A DNA stretch of 64,000 nt from Hexactinellida sp. DTS-2022 (Eukaryota; Porifera; Hexactinellida), in assembly GCA_028753945.1 (NCBI GenBank), contig JAPNXP010000002.1, forward strand, positions 4,898,001-4,962,000, in the 5' to 3' direction. This document shows, piece after piece, positions 11,385 to 23,585 of this stretch (positions are counted from its first letter, which is position 1; each line of letters opens with the position of its first letter). The position numbers and the translations under genes are program-made. Below the pieces are notes generated by a model. The model did not search any database, had not been told where the DNA came from, and saw only the letters and a list, made by a program, of their open reading frames with translations.

Positions 11385-12768
11385 TGTAAGGGCATCTTGT
11401 GCAATAGGCGATTAGTTTATTTGGAATGGCATCTCGTATAAGAATCGATTAGTTTATTTGTAACTATATCTCGTATAAGAGACTATTAGTTTTATTCTGT
11501 AATTACATCTCGTATAAGTGTGATTAGTTTTTTTCTAATTAGATCTCATATAGGAGATGATTAGTTTATTTGTAATTACATCTCGTATAAGAAACGATTA
11601 GTGTATTAGTAATTTAGTATTCATCTCGTATAAGAGATGATTAGTGTAATAGTATTCATCTCGTATAAGAGATGATCAGTTAGTTGCAATGGCATCTTGT
11701 GTAATAGTCGATTAGTTTATTTGTAATGGCATCTCGTATAAGAGACTATAAGTTTATTTGTCATTACATCTCATATAAGAGACGATTAGTTTATTTGTAA
11801 TTACATCTCGTATAAGAGACGATTAGTTTATTTGTAATTACATCTCGTATAATAGACGATTTGTTTTCTTCTGTAATTACATCTCCTATAAGAGACGATT
11901 AGTTTATTCTGTAATTACATCTCGTATAAGTGTGATTAGTGTATTAGTAATTTAGTATTCATCTCGTATAAGCGACGATTAGTTTATTTGTTATTACATC
12001 TCGTAATTAAGACGATTAGTTTATTTGTAATTACATCTCGTATAAGTGACGATTAGTTTATTTGTAATTACATCTCGTAAAAGAGACGATTAGTTTATTT
12101 GTAATTACATCTCGTAATAGTGTGATTAGTGTATTAGTAATTTAGTTTTCATCTCGTATAAGAGATGATTAGTATATTAGTATTCATCTCGTATAAGAGA
12201 TGATCAGTTATTTCGAATGGCATCTCGTATAAGAGATTATCAGTTATTTGTGGTGGCATTTCGTATAAGTAATGATTAGTTGATATGTAATTATATCTCG
12301 TATAAGATACGATTAGTTTATTTGTAATTACATCTCGTATAAGAGACAATTATGTATTTGTAATTACATCTCGTATAAGAGATTATTATTTTATTTGTAA
12401 TTACATCTCGTATAAGAGACGATTAGTTTATTTGTAATTTCATCTCGTATAAGAGACGATTAGTGTATTAGTAATTAGTATTCATCTCGTATAAGAGTTG
12501 ATTAGTGTATTAGTATTCATCTCGTATAAGAGATGATCAGTTAGTGTAATGACATTTTTTGTAATAGGCGATTAGTTTATTTGTAATTGCATCTCGTATA
12601 AGAGACAATTAGTTTATTTGTAATTACATCTCCTATAAGAGACGATTAGTTTATTTGTAATTACATCTCGTATAAGAGACGATTAGTTTATTTGTAATTA
12701 CATCTCGTATGAGAGACTATTAGTTTTATTCTGTAATTAAATCTCGTATTAGTGTGATTAGTGTATTA
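11385..12768. repeat. 37-bp satellite, block 2
   Basis: This continues the array at 9.8-10.8 kb with the same unit and variants, ending at the target duplication of the hAT element that follows. Confidence 0.9.
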
Positions 12769-15700
12769 CAGGGTTGCCGTGGGTATGGGAATTCCCATGG
12801 GGATCCCCATTCCCATGGGAATGGGATGGGAATGGGAATCAGATTTTCTCCTGTGGGGATCCCCATAGGAATCCTGTGGGAATCCCCATAGGAATCCTGT
12901 GGGAATCCCCATGGGATATTCGAATATGGTTTCATTAGGTCATCCTTAATTAATATAGGCATTACTATTGATACGAATCTCCTCTAGTAATTAAATTCGT
13001 TTTTATGTATATATTATACTCCCCTATTCAGTTTGAATAACCCATAAGGCTCGACCCACACCTCAATCAACAATGTTATATTTCTTGTTCCTAATTATAT
13101 CAGTGAAAGCCTACTCTATACTGCTTACAAATCCACCCTCTAAATTGATTTCGAATAATATTCGCTCGAGTGATTGAGTATAGTTCCATATTACGAAATA
13201 TTAAATTCCTATACCAGACTGAAAATATATGAGGCACTCTCACAAAGTAAACACACTAGTTCAAGTGCTGATTAAGCTTTATTTATTCAATACATATACT
13301 AGTGTAATACCTTCACCTTTAATATTCAGCAATTTCATGCTTACGAGAAAATTCATAGTCTGTAAAGTGAAACCAAGGCAATGATTCATGATTATTTTGC
13401 ATTTATTTGATTCAAATTCCTATAACACTTCTATTGAAGTATTTGAAGCCTTGTTTTTAGGTGAAGGTTAAGTAACAATACTATCTAAATAATGCATTTT
13501 TCTCAGATCATCAAAAACTTATTAGAATTTTTCTGTAGGCGTGTACATGTTGGAGAGTCTTTGCGAATCGAAATAATTTCGAAAATTCGTACATTAAGGG
13601 TGCTCTGTACTGATATTTTGACACCCGACGACCTAATGTTTTTATTGCGTTTTTGGATAGTACTAATATATCTAAGATATCCCTGAAAATATTAGAGTTC
13701 TACTATGTATATATCCTTAGTTATGAACTAGACAATGTCAATATAGGCCTAATCCATACTAGCCAAATATTTAAAAAAAATTTTTATGTTAGTTTTTAGC
13801 GCGAAACATGTCAATTATAAAATATACCTGAGTCAATACTCAATGTTTTAAATCGAACCGAAATATGCTTTTTCTTTAATCTACTCTATGTTATTGTCAT
13901 TTTTGTGAAATTGGTCAAAAAAAACCCACTATTTTTCATTAAAAGTATACTAATTCAATTTTTTTGTATTATATTGCCAAAACTGCCCGCTTTTAAAACA
14001 TGCGCCTACATATACTGAGCATTTTAAAAAAAAGTTTGACTTTCTAGAATAAAAATTCTCTTTTTTACATCCATATGCCCAAATGGTCTTTTTTTACACC
14101 TTCATAATTAGCATTTAATTAATTTGTGTCGAAGTGGCTGAGTCCAGAATATGAAAGTGCGAGGAAAAGGAGTTCCTAAACTGCATAAAATAGATAATGT
14201 CATTTGAAATTGAATTAGACTATTTTTAGCAATTTAGAGCTAAGCTCTATCTCATTTGGATCAGATGTTGGATTTTTGTCAGCTTTTTAACATATTGCCA
14301 CTTTGACACCACCATATTTGGGCATTTGAAATCAGAACACATCATTCGAATTATAATATAATCCCAAAAGTTTATCCAATGAGTAAGAAATAGTATCATG
14401 ATGTGACTAGAATTTTAGAGCTAGTCTCTGCTGTCCAGAGATCAAGAGTTACAAAATTTGCTTCGTCATCAAAATTGGGCACATCAAATTACCATATATG
14501 GTCATGTTAAAAAGTGTGACACCTAGAGTCCTAAAATGTATTATAAACGTATAGAAAGTCAGGTGTTTACAGTATTTTCTAATGCCTATGATCATTTTAT
14601 CTCAAAGCGTTTCTGAAATATCAACAGGTGTGAAATTTCAGATTTTTTGCCCCCTTCTGTGGCCCAAAAGTCCATAACTTATCGAATAATGATTGGATCG
14701 TGTTGTGTAACGTCTCATTTTGTGCGCAAATGCTATTTCCATATTTGTTTTACCAAATTGGTGTTTTATATAATACATTATTGTATATTGGAGGGCCTTG
14801 AGGTGTGAAAATATGACAAAACAGACAAAACCATAGTCATAAATTGGTCATAACTCATGATATATTATTGTAAAAGTGTTGAAAACAAATGCTACGCATA
14901 GATAAAAAGCTGGCGCATTTTTGTGATGAATAACAGAATTATTCTGCTGTCCAATTTCCCACAGTAATATATGATCACCGGGTACTTGCATACCCTTCAT
15001 ATTCTTTTATGCCCCTAATTTCCTAATTTTTGACATATTCCTGAACTTTTTGACGTGAACCTGTATATTTTGACCTGTAGATTCCGAAATTTTTAATTTT
15101 GGGAACAATATATGGCAGTGTAGAATTTTATCACCTCTTTTGATGTTGAAATTCGGAAAAATTCGTGGGCCGCAGCCTTAGAATGCTTATAAAACCAAAA
15201 ATAATAATCAGAAAGTCAAAAAATTTCTCTGGGGTAACACATGATACATCCTCAGTTCCTTGAACTAGAATTGAAAAATTTTTCTTCTAACATTTTATAA
15301 CGATAGTTTACTGCACGACTGCGTTTTATGATTATTTTGAAAAAATGCCCTTTAGCATCGTTTCTTCTGCAAAAATAAATTAAATAAAAATTATTACTGA
15401 GAGGAAATAGTCTCATAATAATATGTTCAAAAATTCAAAAATTTTGAAAAAATGTCATGCCCATATAAGGAAGTCGACGTCTTATTTTATTAAAAAACAC
15501 CATCTTGATTGAAAATTAAGAAAAAAAAAATCATAGAAGTCAATCTCTATCTCATCTAGAGTATTCCTAGTAGTAAATTATGCAATTCTGAGATTCACCG
15601 TGAACGCCCGAATATCAATACAGATTACCCTTAATATCAGGATTTTTTAGTTTCAGTTCCATATCTCCTAAAGTATTTAATATTTCTGGATTAAATTTTC

Positions 15701-15908
15701 AGGGAATATACACAACATATAGACCTATCTAAATAAGCAATAATATACATTAAATCAGTTTCCTGGAAACGCCCAGTTTGAGGTGTGGGTCGAGCCATAA
15801 GGATTCCTTATGGGGATTCCCACAGGATTCCTATGGGGATTCCCATGGGGATTCCTATGGGAATGGGATGGGAATGGGAACGGAAATTCCATTCCCACGG
15901 CAACCCTG
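12769..15908. mobile_element. hAT-type MITE carrying a nested TTAA element
   Basis: Inverted ends CAGGGTTGCCGTGGG and CCCACGGCAACCCTG are flanked by a perfect duplication GTGTATTA (12,761-12,768 and 15,909-15,916). Next to the ends are tandem CCCATGGGAAT words. A second inverted pair (GGCTCGACCCACACCTCA near 13,050; its complement near 15,780) lies further in. Without the nested insert the element is about 1.1 kb and non-coding. A fragment of the same family is at about 37,560-37,630. Confidence 0.85.
13598..15630. mobile_element. TTAA-target non-autonomous element, 2.03 kb, copy 1
   Basis: It is flanked by TTAA (13,594-13,597; 15,631-15,634). The ends are GGGTGCTCTGTACTGATATT and the complement of GGGTAATCTGTATTGATATT. 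It has no substantial reading frame. The interior repeats CCATATATGG-like motifs and short conserved words. A second full-length copy lies in reverse orientation at 55,598-57,640, so boundaries are supported by two insertions. Confidence 0.85.
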
Positions 15909-16762
15909 GTGTATTAGTAATTTAGTATTCATCTCGTATAAGAGATGATCAGTTAGTTGTAATGGCATCTTGTGTAATAAGCGATTAGTTTATTTGTAAT
16001 GGCATCTCGTATAAGAATCGATTAGTTTATTTGTAATCATCTCGTAGAAGAGACTATTAGTTTATTTGTAATTACATCTCGTATAAGAGACGATTCGTTT
16101 ATTTGTAATTACATCTCGCATAAGAGACGATTAGTTTATTAGTAATTTAGTACATAATGACAGATATCTGATAGGTAAGAATTAGCTAAACTACAAAACA
16201 GGGTCGGGGCAATCCTCCTGTGGAGAGTGCCAAAATAATAATATAGGCTAATGGGAACGCCTTAGGTAAATCAATGTGATCTACTGAGTCCCAAAATATG
16301 AATTCCCATTCCCATTCGCCAATAATAAATTTAATATGTATAAAACTAACTAATCTCGAGATTTTAACAATATTTCCATATATGGAAAGGTGTGAAAATC
16401 GCATAACTTACATTCCACAAATATTTTCGATAAACCAATATGTCCGTTGGACTCCTAAAATATGACTTCCTATACGACAATAATACATTTCCTATGTCTA
16501 GCATTAGCAGATTACTGGATATCAATAGGTAACAATACTGTTTTTGGCCTACGCTAATTTTACCGTAAAACGAAGTTTAGAGTCCATATATTAAAGAAGT
16601 CCCTGCTTATTTCTAATGGCATCTCGTATATAAGACGATTAGTTTATTTGTAATTACATCTCGTATAAGAAAAGATTAGTTTATTTGTGATGTCATCTCG
16701 TATTAGAAACGATTAGTTTATTAGAAATGTCATCTCGTATACGAGTAATTAGTTTATTTGAA
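15909..16762. repeat. 37-bp satellite, block 3
   Basis: The array resumes at 15,909-16,150 and 16,618-16,762. The stretch 16,151-16,617 is unrelated single-copy-looking DNA, probably another insertion whose ends I could not define. Confidence 0.75.
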
Positions 16763-16784
16763 AAAAGAGAGTTATTGTTGATCT

Positions 16785-19700
16785 TCCGTCAGATTAATAC
16801 TTGCTCACCCGTAGAGTAATAGTTGATCGCCCGTCAGAGTCATAGTCACTGACCGTCAAAGTAATACTTGCTCGGCCCGTAGAGTAATAGTTGCTCGCCT
16901 GTCAGAGTAATAGTTGCTCGCCTGTCAGAGTAATAGTTGCTCGCCCGAAAGAGTAATATTTGCTCGCCCGTAGAGTAATACTTGCACGCCCGTAAGTGTA
17001 ATGGCTGATCGCCCGTAGAGTGATAGTTGCTCGCCCGGAAAGTTTAGTTGCTTGCCCGTTGAGTAATTCTTGCTCTACCCGTAGAGTAATAGTTGATCGC
17101 CATTCAGAGTAATACTTGCTCTTTCCCGTAGAGTAATAGTGCTTGTCCGTCAAAGTTTTTCTTGCTCTACCCGTAGAGCAGTAGTTGATCACCCGTCAGT
17201 GTAATAGTTGCTCGCCCGAACGAGTAATACTTGCTCGCCCATAAAGTAATACTTGCTCGCCCGTTGAGTAATACTTGCTCGCACGTCAAAGTATTACTTG
17301 CTCTACCCGTAGAACAATAGTTTTTTTCCCCGTCTGAGTTATACTTGCTCGCCCGTCAAAGCAATATTTGCTCTACCCGTAGAGTAATACTTGCTCTACC
17401 CGTAGAGTAATACTTGCTCAACTCGTAGAGTAATACTTGCTCGCCCGTCGTGTAACGGGTGATCGCCCGTAAAGTAATAGTTGCTCGCCCGTTGAGTAGT
17501 ACTTGCTCTACCCGTAGAGCAATAGTTTTTTCGCCCGTCAGAGTAATAGTTGATCGCCCGTAGAGTTTACACTTGCTCGCCCGTAGAGTAATACTTGCTC
17601 CACCCGTAGAGCAATAGTTTTTTCGCCCGTCAGAGTAATAGTTGATCGCCCGTAGGGTAATACTTGCTCGCCCGTAGAGTTTACACTTGCTCGCCCGTAG
17701 AGTAATACTTGCTCGCACGTCAAAGTATATACTTGCTCTATCCGTAGAGCAATAGTTGATCGTCTGTCAAAGCAATACTTGCTTGCCCGTAAAGTAATAC
17801 TTGCTGGCCTATTAAAGTAATACTGCTCTACCCGTAAAGTAATAGTTGATCGCCCGAAAAGGAATAGTTGATCGCCCGTAGAGTAATGCTTGCTTTCCCG
17901 TTAGCGTAATACTTGCTCGCTCGACAAAGTAATACTTGCTCGCCCGTCAAAGCAATATTTGCTCTACCGTTGAGTAATACTTTCTCGCCCGTAGTGTAAC
18001 GGCTGATCGCCCGTAGGCCGTAGAGTAATACTTGGTCGCCCGTCAAAGTAATACTTGCTCTACAAGTAGAGCAATAGTTGATCACCCGTCAGTGTAATAG
18101 TTACTCGCCCGAACGAGTAATACTTGTTCGCCCGTAGAGTAATAATTGATCGCCCGTCAGAGTAATAGTTGATCGCCCGTCAGAGTAATAGTTGATCGCC
18201 CGTCAGATAATAGTTGATCGCCCGTCAGATAATAGTAGCACGCCCGTAGAGTAATGCTTGCTCGCCCGTTAGAGTAATTCTTGCTCGCTCGACAGAGTAA
18301 TACTTGCTCGCCCGTAGAGTCATGCTTGCTCGCCGTTAGAGTAATTCTTGCTCGCTCGACAGAGTAATACTTGCTCGCCCGTAGAGTAATACTTGCTCGC
18401 CCGTAGAGTAATGCTTGCTCGCCCGTTAGAGTAATTCTTGCTCGCTCGACAGAGTAATACTTGCTCGCCCGTAGAGTAATGCTTGCTCGCCCGTTAGAGT
18501 AATTCTTGCTCGCTCGACAGAGTAATACTTGCTCGCCCGTAGTGTAATGCTTGCTCGCCCGTTAGAGTAGTTCTTGCTCGCTCGACAGAGTAATACTTGC
18601 TCGCCCGTAGTGTAATGCTTGCTCGCCCGTTAGAGTAATTCTTGCTCGCTCGACAGAGTAATACTTGCTCGCCCGTAGAATAATACTTGCTCGCCCGTAG
18701 AGTAATGCTTGCTCGCCCGTTAGAGTAATTCTTGCTCGCTCGACAGAGTAATACTTGCTCGCCCGTAGAGTAATGCTTGCTCGCCCGTTAGAGTAATTCT
18801 TGCTCGCTCGACAGAGTAATACTTGCTCGCCCGTAGAGTAATGGCTGATCGCCCGTAGAGTAATACTTGGTCGCCCGTCAAAGTAATACTTGCTCTAACC
18901 GTAGAGTAATAGTTGATCGCCAGTCAGAGTAATAATTGCTCGCCCGTGGAGTAATGCTTGCTCGCCCGTCAAAGCAACACTGCTCTACCCGTAGAGTAAT
19001 TCTTGTTCGCCCGTCAGAGTAATACTTGCTCTACCCGTGGAGCAATACTTGCTAGCCCGTCTAAGTAATACTTGCTCTACCCGTGGAGCAATACTTCCTC
19101 GCCCGTCAAAGCAACACTGCTCTACCCGTAGAGTAATTCTTGTTCGCCCGACAGAGTAATACTTGCTCTACCCGTGGAGCAATACTTGCTCGCCCGTCAA
19201 AGCAACACTGCTCTACCCGTAGAGTAATTCTTGTTCGCCCGACAGAGTAATACTTGCTCTACCCGTGGAGCAATACTTGCTCGCCCGTCAAAGAAACACT
19301 GCTCTACCCGTAGAGTAATTCTTGTTCGCCCGACAGAGTAATACTTGCTCTACCCGTGGAGCAATACTTGCTAGCCCGTCTAAGTAATACTTGCTCTACC
19401 CGCAGAGCAATAGTTTTTTCGGCCGTCAGAGTAATAGTTAATCGCCCTTCAGAGTAATAGTTGCTCGCCCGTAGAGTAATAGTTGCTCGCCCGTTAGAGT
19501 AATTCTTGCTCGGTCGACAGAGTAATACTTGCTCGCCCGTAAGTGTAATGGCTGATCGCCCGTAGAGTAATACTTGCACGCCCGTAGAGTAATACTTGCA
19601 CGCCCGTAAGTGTAATGGCTAATCGCCCGTAGAGTGATAGTTGCTCGCCCGTAAAGTATTAGTTCCTTGCCCGTTGACTAATTCTTGCTCGCCCGTCAGA

Positions 19701-20092
19701 GTAATACTTGTTCGCCCGGAGAGTAATACTTGCTCTATCCGTAGACTAATACTTGATCGCCCGTAAAGTAATACATGCTCGCCCGTCAAAGTAATGCTTG
19801 CTCACCTATCAAAGTAATATTTGCTCTCCCGTAGAGCAATAGTTGATCTCCCGTCAGACTAATAGTCACTCGCCCGTGAAGAAAACTTGTTCTACCCGTG
19901 GAGCAATAGTTGCTAGCCCGTCAAAGTAATACTTGCTCTACCCTTAGAGTAATACTTGCTCGTCAGTAGAGTAATACATGCTCGCCCGTCAAAGTAATAC
20001 TTGCTCGCATATCAAAGTAATACAGGCTCTACCCATAAAGTAATACTTGATCGCCCGTAGAGTAATACTTGCTCGCCCGTCAAAGTAATACT
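16785..20092. repeat. 22-bp satellite array, main block
   Basis: More than 100 tandem units of a 22-bp repeat of the type TAGAGTAATACTTGCTCGCCCG, with variants (GTTGATCG, TTGCTCTACCCG, CGTCAAAG). Minus-strand reading frames full of Leu, Thr, Tyr, Gly and Arg across this block are translations of the satellite, not genes. Confidence 0.92.
18240..18840. repeat. Higher-order repeat, 66-bp trimer, inside the 22-bp satellite
   Basis: Three distinguishable 22-bp monomers (ending AATGCTTGC, AATTCTTGC with TCGAC, and AATACTTGC) recur in fixed order about eight or nine times with very few differences. The flanking monomers are much more diverged. Confidence 0.8.
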
Positions 20093-20239
20093 CAGGGCCG
20101 TAGCCACTGGTCAGGTTGGTCAGGTTTCAACCTGACCACTTTTGGTTGGTTGGACAGGTTAACCTGAACCCTTGGTCCTGTTGGTACTGTATCCAGCCCG
20201 GTCTAACCTGACCACTTTTAATTGGTGGCTACGGCACTG
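20093..20239. mobile_element. MITE with GTAGCCAC ends in the 22-bp satellite
   Basis: Inverted ends CAGGGCCGTAGCCAC and GTGGCTACGGCACTG flank 147 bp containing inverted GGTCAGGTT words. Only a 5-base duplication ATACT is evident, so family assignment is open, though the ends are hAT-like. Confidence 0.7.
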
Positions 20240-20444
20240 ATACTTGTTCTACCCGTGGAGCAATAGTTGCTAGCCCGTCAAAGTAATACTTGCTCTACCC
20301 GTAGAGCAATAGTTTTTTCGCCCGTCAGAGTAATAGTTGATCGCCCCTCAGAGTAATAGTTTCTCGCCCGTGGAGTAATAGTTGCTCGCCCGTTAGAGTA
20401 ATTCTTGTTCGCCCGACAGAGTAATACTTGCTCTACCCTTAGAG
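20240..20444. repeat. 22-bp satellite, continuation
   Basis: The array resumes after the MITE; it is interrupted again at 20,445 and continues from 21,226 to about 21,697. Confidence 0.9.
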
Positions 20445-21225
20445 CAGTGATTCTCAACCTGGGGTCCGCGAAATATTGTAAGTGTCCGCCGCGGTATCTA
20501 TCACGATAATAGTATCATATTATTTGACAATGTCAGAGTTGTGGATTTGATTGATATTTCATTCAAATCCAAATCAAATCAAATCAAATCCAAATCAAAT
20601 CCATCCAAATCAAATCCATCCAAATCAAATCCAAATCAAATCCATCCAAATCAAATCCAAAACCAAAACCAATTCAATCCAAATCAAATCAAATCCAAAT
20701 CAAATCCATCCAAATCAAATCCAAATCAAATCCATCTAAATCAAATCCAAATACTACAGAGATAATTAATTGAGATGCGTACTTAGTTAGATATAATAAA
20801 ATATAATATATACTACTGACTGTTGTATTATACAGATATTTATTCACGTTAATACGAACGCCAGCCAACAAAATCTGTTCGAATTACCCAAAAATTCGGA
20901 TTTACGAGTCTACTGTTAGTGTAATATCATCAATATCATATGTAGTACATATTGTATAGTACGTAAATTAAATTTTAAAAAGGATTTGACTCAAACATTA
21001 AAACAAATCCAAATCAAATCAAATAATAGTCAATCAAATCCAAATCAAATCAAATCATTATCCTTTTAAAATGCATCAAATCCATCCAAATCAAATCCAA
21101 ATCAAATCAAATCCACAACTCTGTTATTTGTACATGTTTTGGGTCGCTTAGTATATGTTTTGTGTCGCAAGATATTGTTTAATACAACCAGGGGTCCGTT
21201 AATTTGAAAAGGTTGAGAACCACTG
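20445..21225. mobile_element. hAT-type MITE with an internal CCAAATCAAAT repeat
   Basis: Ends CAGTGATTCTCAACCT and AGGTTGAGAACCACTG are flanked by a perfect duplication CCTTAGAG (20,437-20,444; 21,226-21,233). The interior holds two blocks of CCAAATCAAATC tandem repeats, near 20,562-20,750 and 21,006-21,115. A Tigger-like fragment may lie near 20,830-20,915. Confidence 0.9.
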
Positions 21226-21697
21226 CCTTAGAGTAATACTTGCTCGCCCGTAGAGTAATACTTGCTCGCCCGTAGCGTAATGGCTGATCGCCCGTAAAGT
21301 AATAGTTGCTTTCCCGTTGAGTAAATTACTACTTGCTCGCCCGTAGAGTAATACTTGCTCGCCTGTAGTGTAACGGCTGATCGCCCGTAGAGTAATAGTT
21401 GATCGCCCGTTAAGTAATACTTGCTCTTTCCCGTAGAGTAATAGTGCTCGCCCGTCAAAGTATTTCTTGCTCTACCCGTAGAGCAGTATTTGATCACCCG
21501 TCAGTGTAATAGCTACTCGCCCGTTAGAGCAATTCTTGCTCGCTCGACAGAGTAATACTTGCTCGCCCGTCAAAGCAATACTTGCTCTACCCTTAGAGTA
21601 ATACTTGCTCGCCCGTAGTGTAATGGCTGATCGCCCGTAGAGTGATAGTTGCTCGCCCGTAGAGTTATTGTTGCTCGCCCATAGAGTAATATTTGCT
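21226..21697. repeat. 22-bp satellite, last block
   Basis: The final part of the array, ending near 21,697 where unrelated AT-rich DNA starts. Confidence 0.9.
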
Positions 21698-21912
21698 CGT
21701 CCCTTCCCAAATATCAGTGCATAATAAACAAGATTCAACCATGATGAGCATACTCCCATCCCGTTTGTGACGGTTTTTTTTTCTAGTTTTATTTCCAAGT
21801 CATAGTAGTTTGGAAGGTTAGAAAATGATGGGAGCTAAGTCAGCTAACTTAGGCTAGCTTTGTGAAATCTAAATATTTATTGCTTATTGAAAAAATCGAT
21901 ACCGCATATCGG

Positions 21913-21963
21913 TTGTGTTATCCCTCGCGAAGCGACCGAGACCGAAGGACTTGTACTGACCGG
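21913..21963 (-). repeat. GC-rich palindromic block, copy a
   Basis: TCGCGAAGCGACCGAGACCGAAGG followed by a TTGTAC word: the same vocabulary, in reverse orientation, as the blocks at 26.29, 59.11 and 63.00 kb. Probably the tail of a dispersed repeat. Confidence 0.5.
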
Positions 21964-22188
21964 AAGTAACACTTTCCTTATTCGAAGTTTACATTGTCAT
22001 TCAATTCGAACCATAATTATCTGTATGACCACTATACTGAAAGTTGTAAATACTGCAATCCTACGAGTTTTACAGATTGTAATACACTAGAACTATTCAG
22101 CCTGATCATTTTTATCATTTCCTTGCGCTATTAGAACTGGTCATTTCTATGTGAAACTCCTGTCTCTGCCTCCAAAATAAAGCCACAG

Positions 22189-22469
22189 CTACAATAGGTA
22201 CAACGTCAGTCCCTCCAGAGCTGCCTAATATAAAGGTACCGGACTCGCCTAACGCTGCTAACGACACTACTATTATGGAGTCAGACTCGCCCTCAATTGT
22301 CACTCCCAGTCTCACATTCCACTTCGAGCTGCCGAGACCCAATTCAGAGGTGCTCACGAAGACCGCTTCGGAGACTGGGTCGGGGAGAGAAAAACTGACA
22401 GAAACCGGGCACAAACATATGCTCGTATCCACTAGGGTAGGAGGAATACTAGCCAACATTAACAATTGA
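22189..22469 (+). CDS. Candidate exon, unknown protein
   Basis: I do not recognise this sequence. It is markedly GC-richer than its surroundings. One plus-strand frame stays open for about 90 codons, rich in Ser, Thr, Pro and Glu (around NAANDTTIMESDSPSIVTPS), and stops at 22,467-22,469. A possible splice acceptor (CCACAG) precedes 22,189. A strong donor-like GTGAGT at about 22,475 lies after the stop, which argues against an internal exon in this frame. The minus strand is also open, so the strand is not certain. It could be an upstream or untranslated exon of the LIM gene 2.4 kb downstream, or an unrelated remnant. Confidence 0.3.
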
Positions 22470-22874
22470 GGAGTCGGTGAGTTATCTTTTGCGTTGTTTA
22501 CGAGTATTGTTTCTTTTTTCTATAAAATTTAGGGCTGAAACGAACATACCGAACATTCGAATAAACGTTCGAAATAATTTAAAAGAATATTTGTGGGGTA
22601 CCGTACACGTATATTTTAGAACAGCTAAAGAGGATCGACACAGTGGCTTCGTGGCCGGAAGTAGCGAAAAAATAAAGGGCTCTATTTTAGCTAAAATAAA
22701 GTTGTCATTTCATGCTGAATACAATAGAAACACTCGAATAAAATTGCTAGTAGATTGAAAGCCTACAAGATATAGAAAATTATTATCAAAGTCAAAAAGA
22801 ATTGATATTTCCATTTTGTGGTTAGGAAAATTGTAAGAATAATTTATCGTTTGATGTTGATAATTACTTCAAAA

Positions 22875-23282
22875 CAAGGTGGCAACCGAATACTGATATA
22901 CTTGGTTGAACCGAATATTATTCGCGGATAGTTGATATTCGGTTGTCAACCTGATATCATTATTCGGTATTCGGTTGCCCAACCGAATATCATTATTCGA
23001 TATTCGGTCTCCCGAGCGAATATGATCAGTATTCATATTAGTTTTTCCATCCGAATATTCTAATTACGTGTATTCTTATTCGTATTCGGTTAGGGCAACC
23101 AAAGATTTTCGGTATTCGTATTCGTTCTACCAAACTGTATATTATCAGTATTCGTATTTGGTTGACGTAATAAAATATTATCATCATCAGTATTCGGTTG
23201 AAGCAACCGAATATCAGTATCAGTATTCGGTTGGGAAACTATTCATGAATACTGATATTCGGTTCGAGCGGTTTCAACCCTG
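22875..23282. mobile_element. hAT-type MITE of the CCGAATA family, copy 1
   Basis: Starts CAAGGTGGCAACCGAATAC and ends GGTTTCAACCCTG. A perfect duplication CTTCAAAA flanks it (22,867-22,874; 23,283-23,290). The interior is built of CGGTTG and CCGAATAT words on both strands. Related copies lie at 28,588 and 47,865. Confidence 0.85.
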
Positions 23283-23423
23283 CTTCAAAATTTATTAGCT
23301 AATATTTAGTCTCTATAGTACAATTCAAGTATGGGTGTAGCTCGCATATTATGTCCAGAAATTTCAAATTCATAAGTTCATAAATCTAAAATATTTTCCT
23401 AATTATATTTCAAAATGAGAGAT

Positions 23424-23550
23424 AAAAAAATCCAAAATTGCAACTGTGCCGACGCATGTTCCTTTGGTGGCACTACCTTTTGGTGGTGGATTATTGATTG
23501 TGCCTCCAAAGGAACATGCTGTCGGCACGGCTGAAATTTTGGATTTTTTT
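23424..23550. repeat. Fold-back element, copy 2 of 3
   Basis: Two inverted halves (AAAATCCAAAATTGCAAC and its complement) with GTGCCGAC and CATGTTCCTTTGG segments; same family as 8,630 and 59,417. Confidence 0.75.
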
Positions 23551-23585
23551 CGCCATAAAGTGAACGCCCCAAGGTGTATCGTTAG

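Noticed and set aside
9824..12768. CRISPR-like regular repeats
   Set aside because: Units are head-to-tail without unique spacers and lie in eukaryotic DNA; satellite, not CRISPR.
16902..19579. Series of minus-strand reading frames of 60-120 codons
   Set aside because: They translate the 22-bp satellite, which is stop-poor in one direction; no start context or family.
20541..20765. Lys/Ser/Asn-Pro repeat frame
   Set aside because: Translation of the CCAAATCAAAT repeat inside a hAT MITE.
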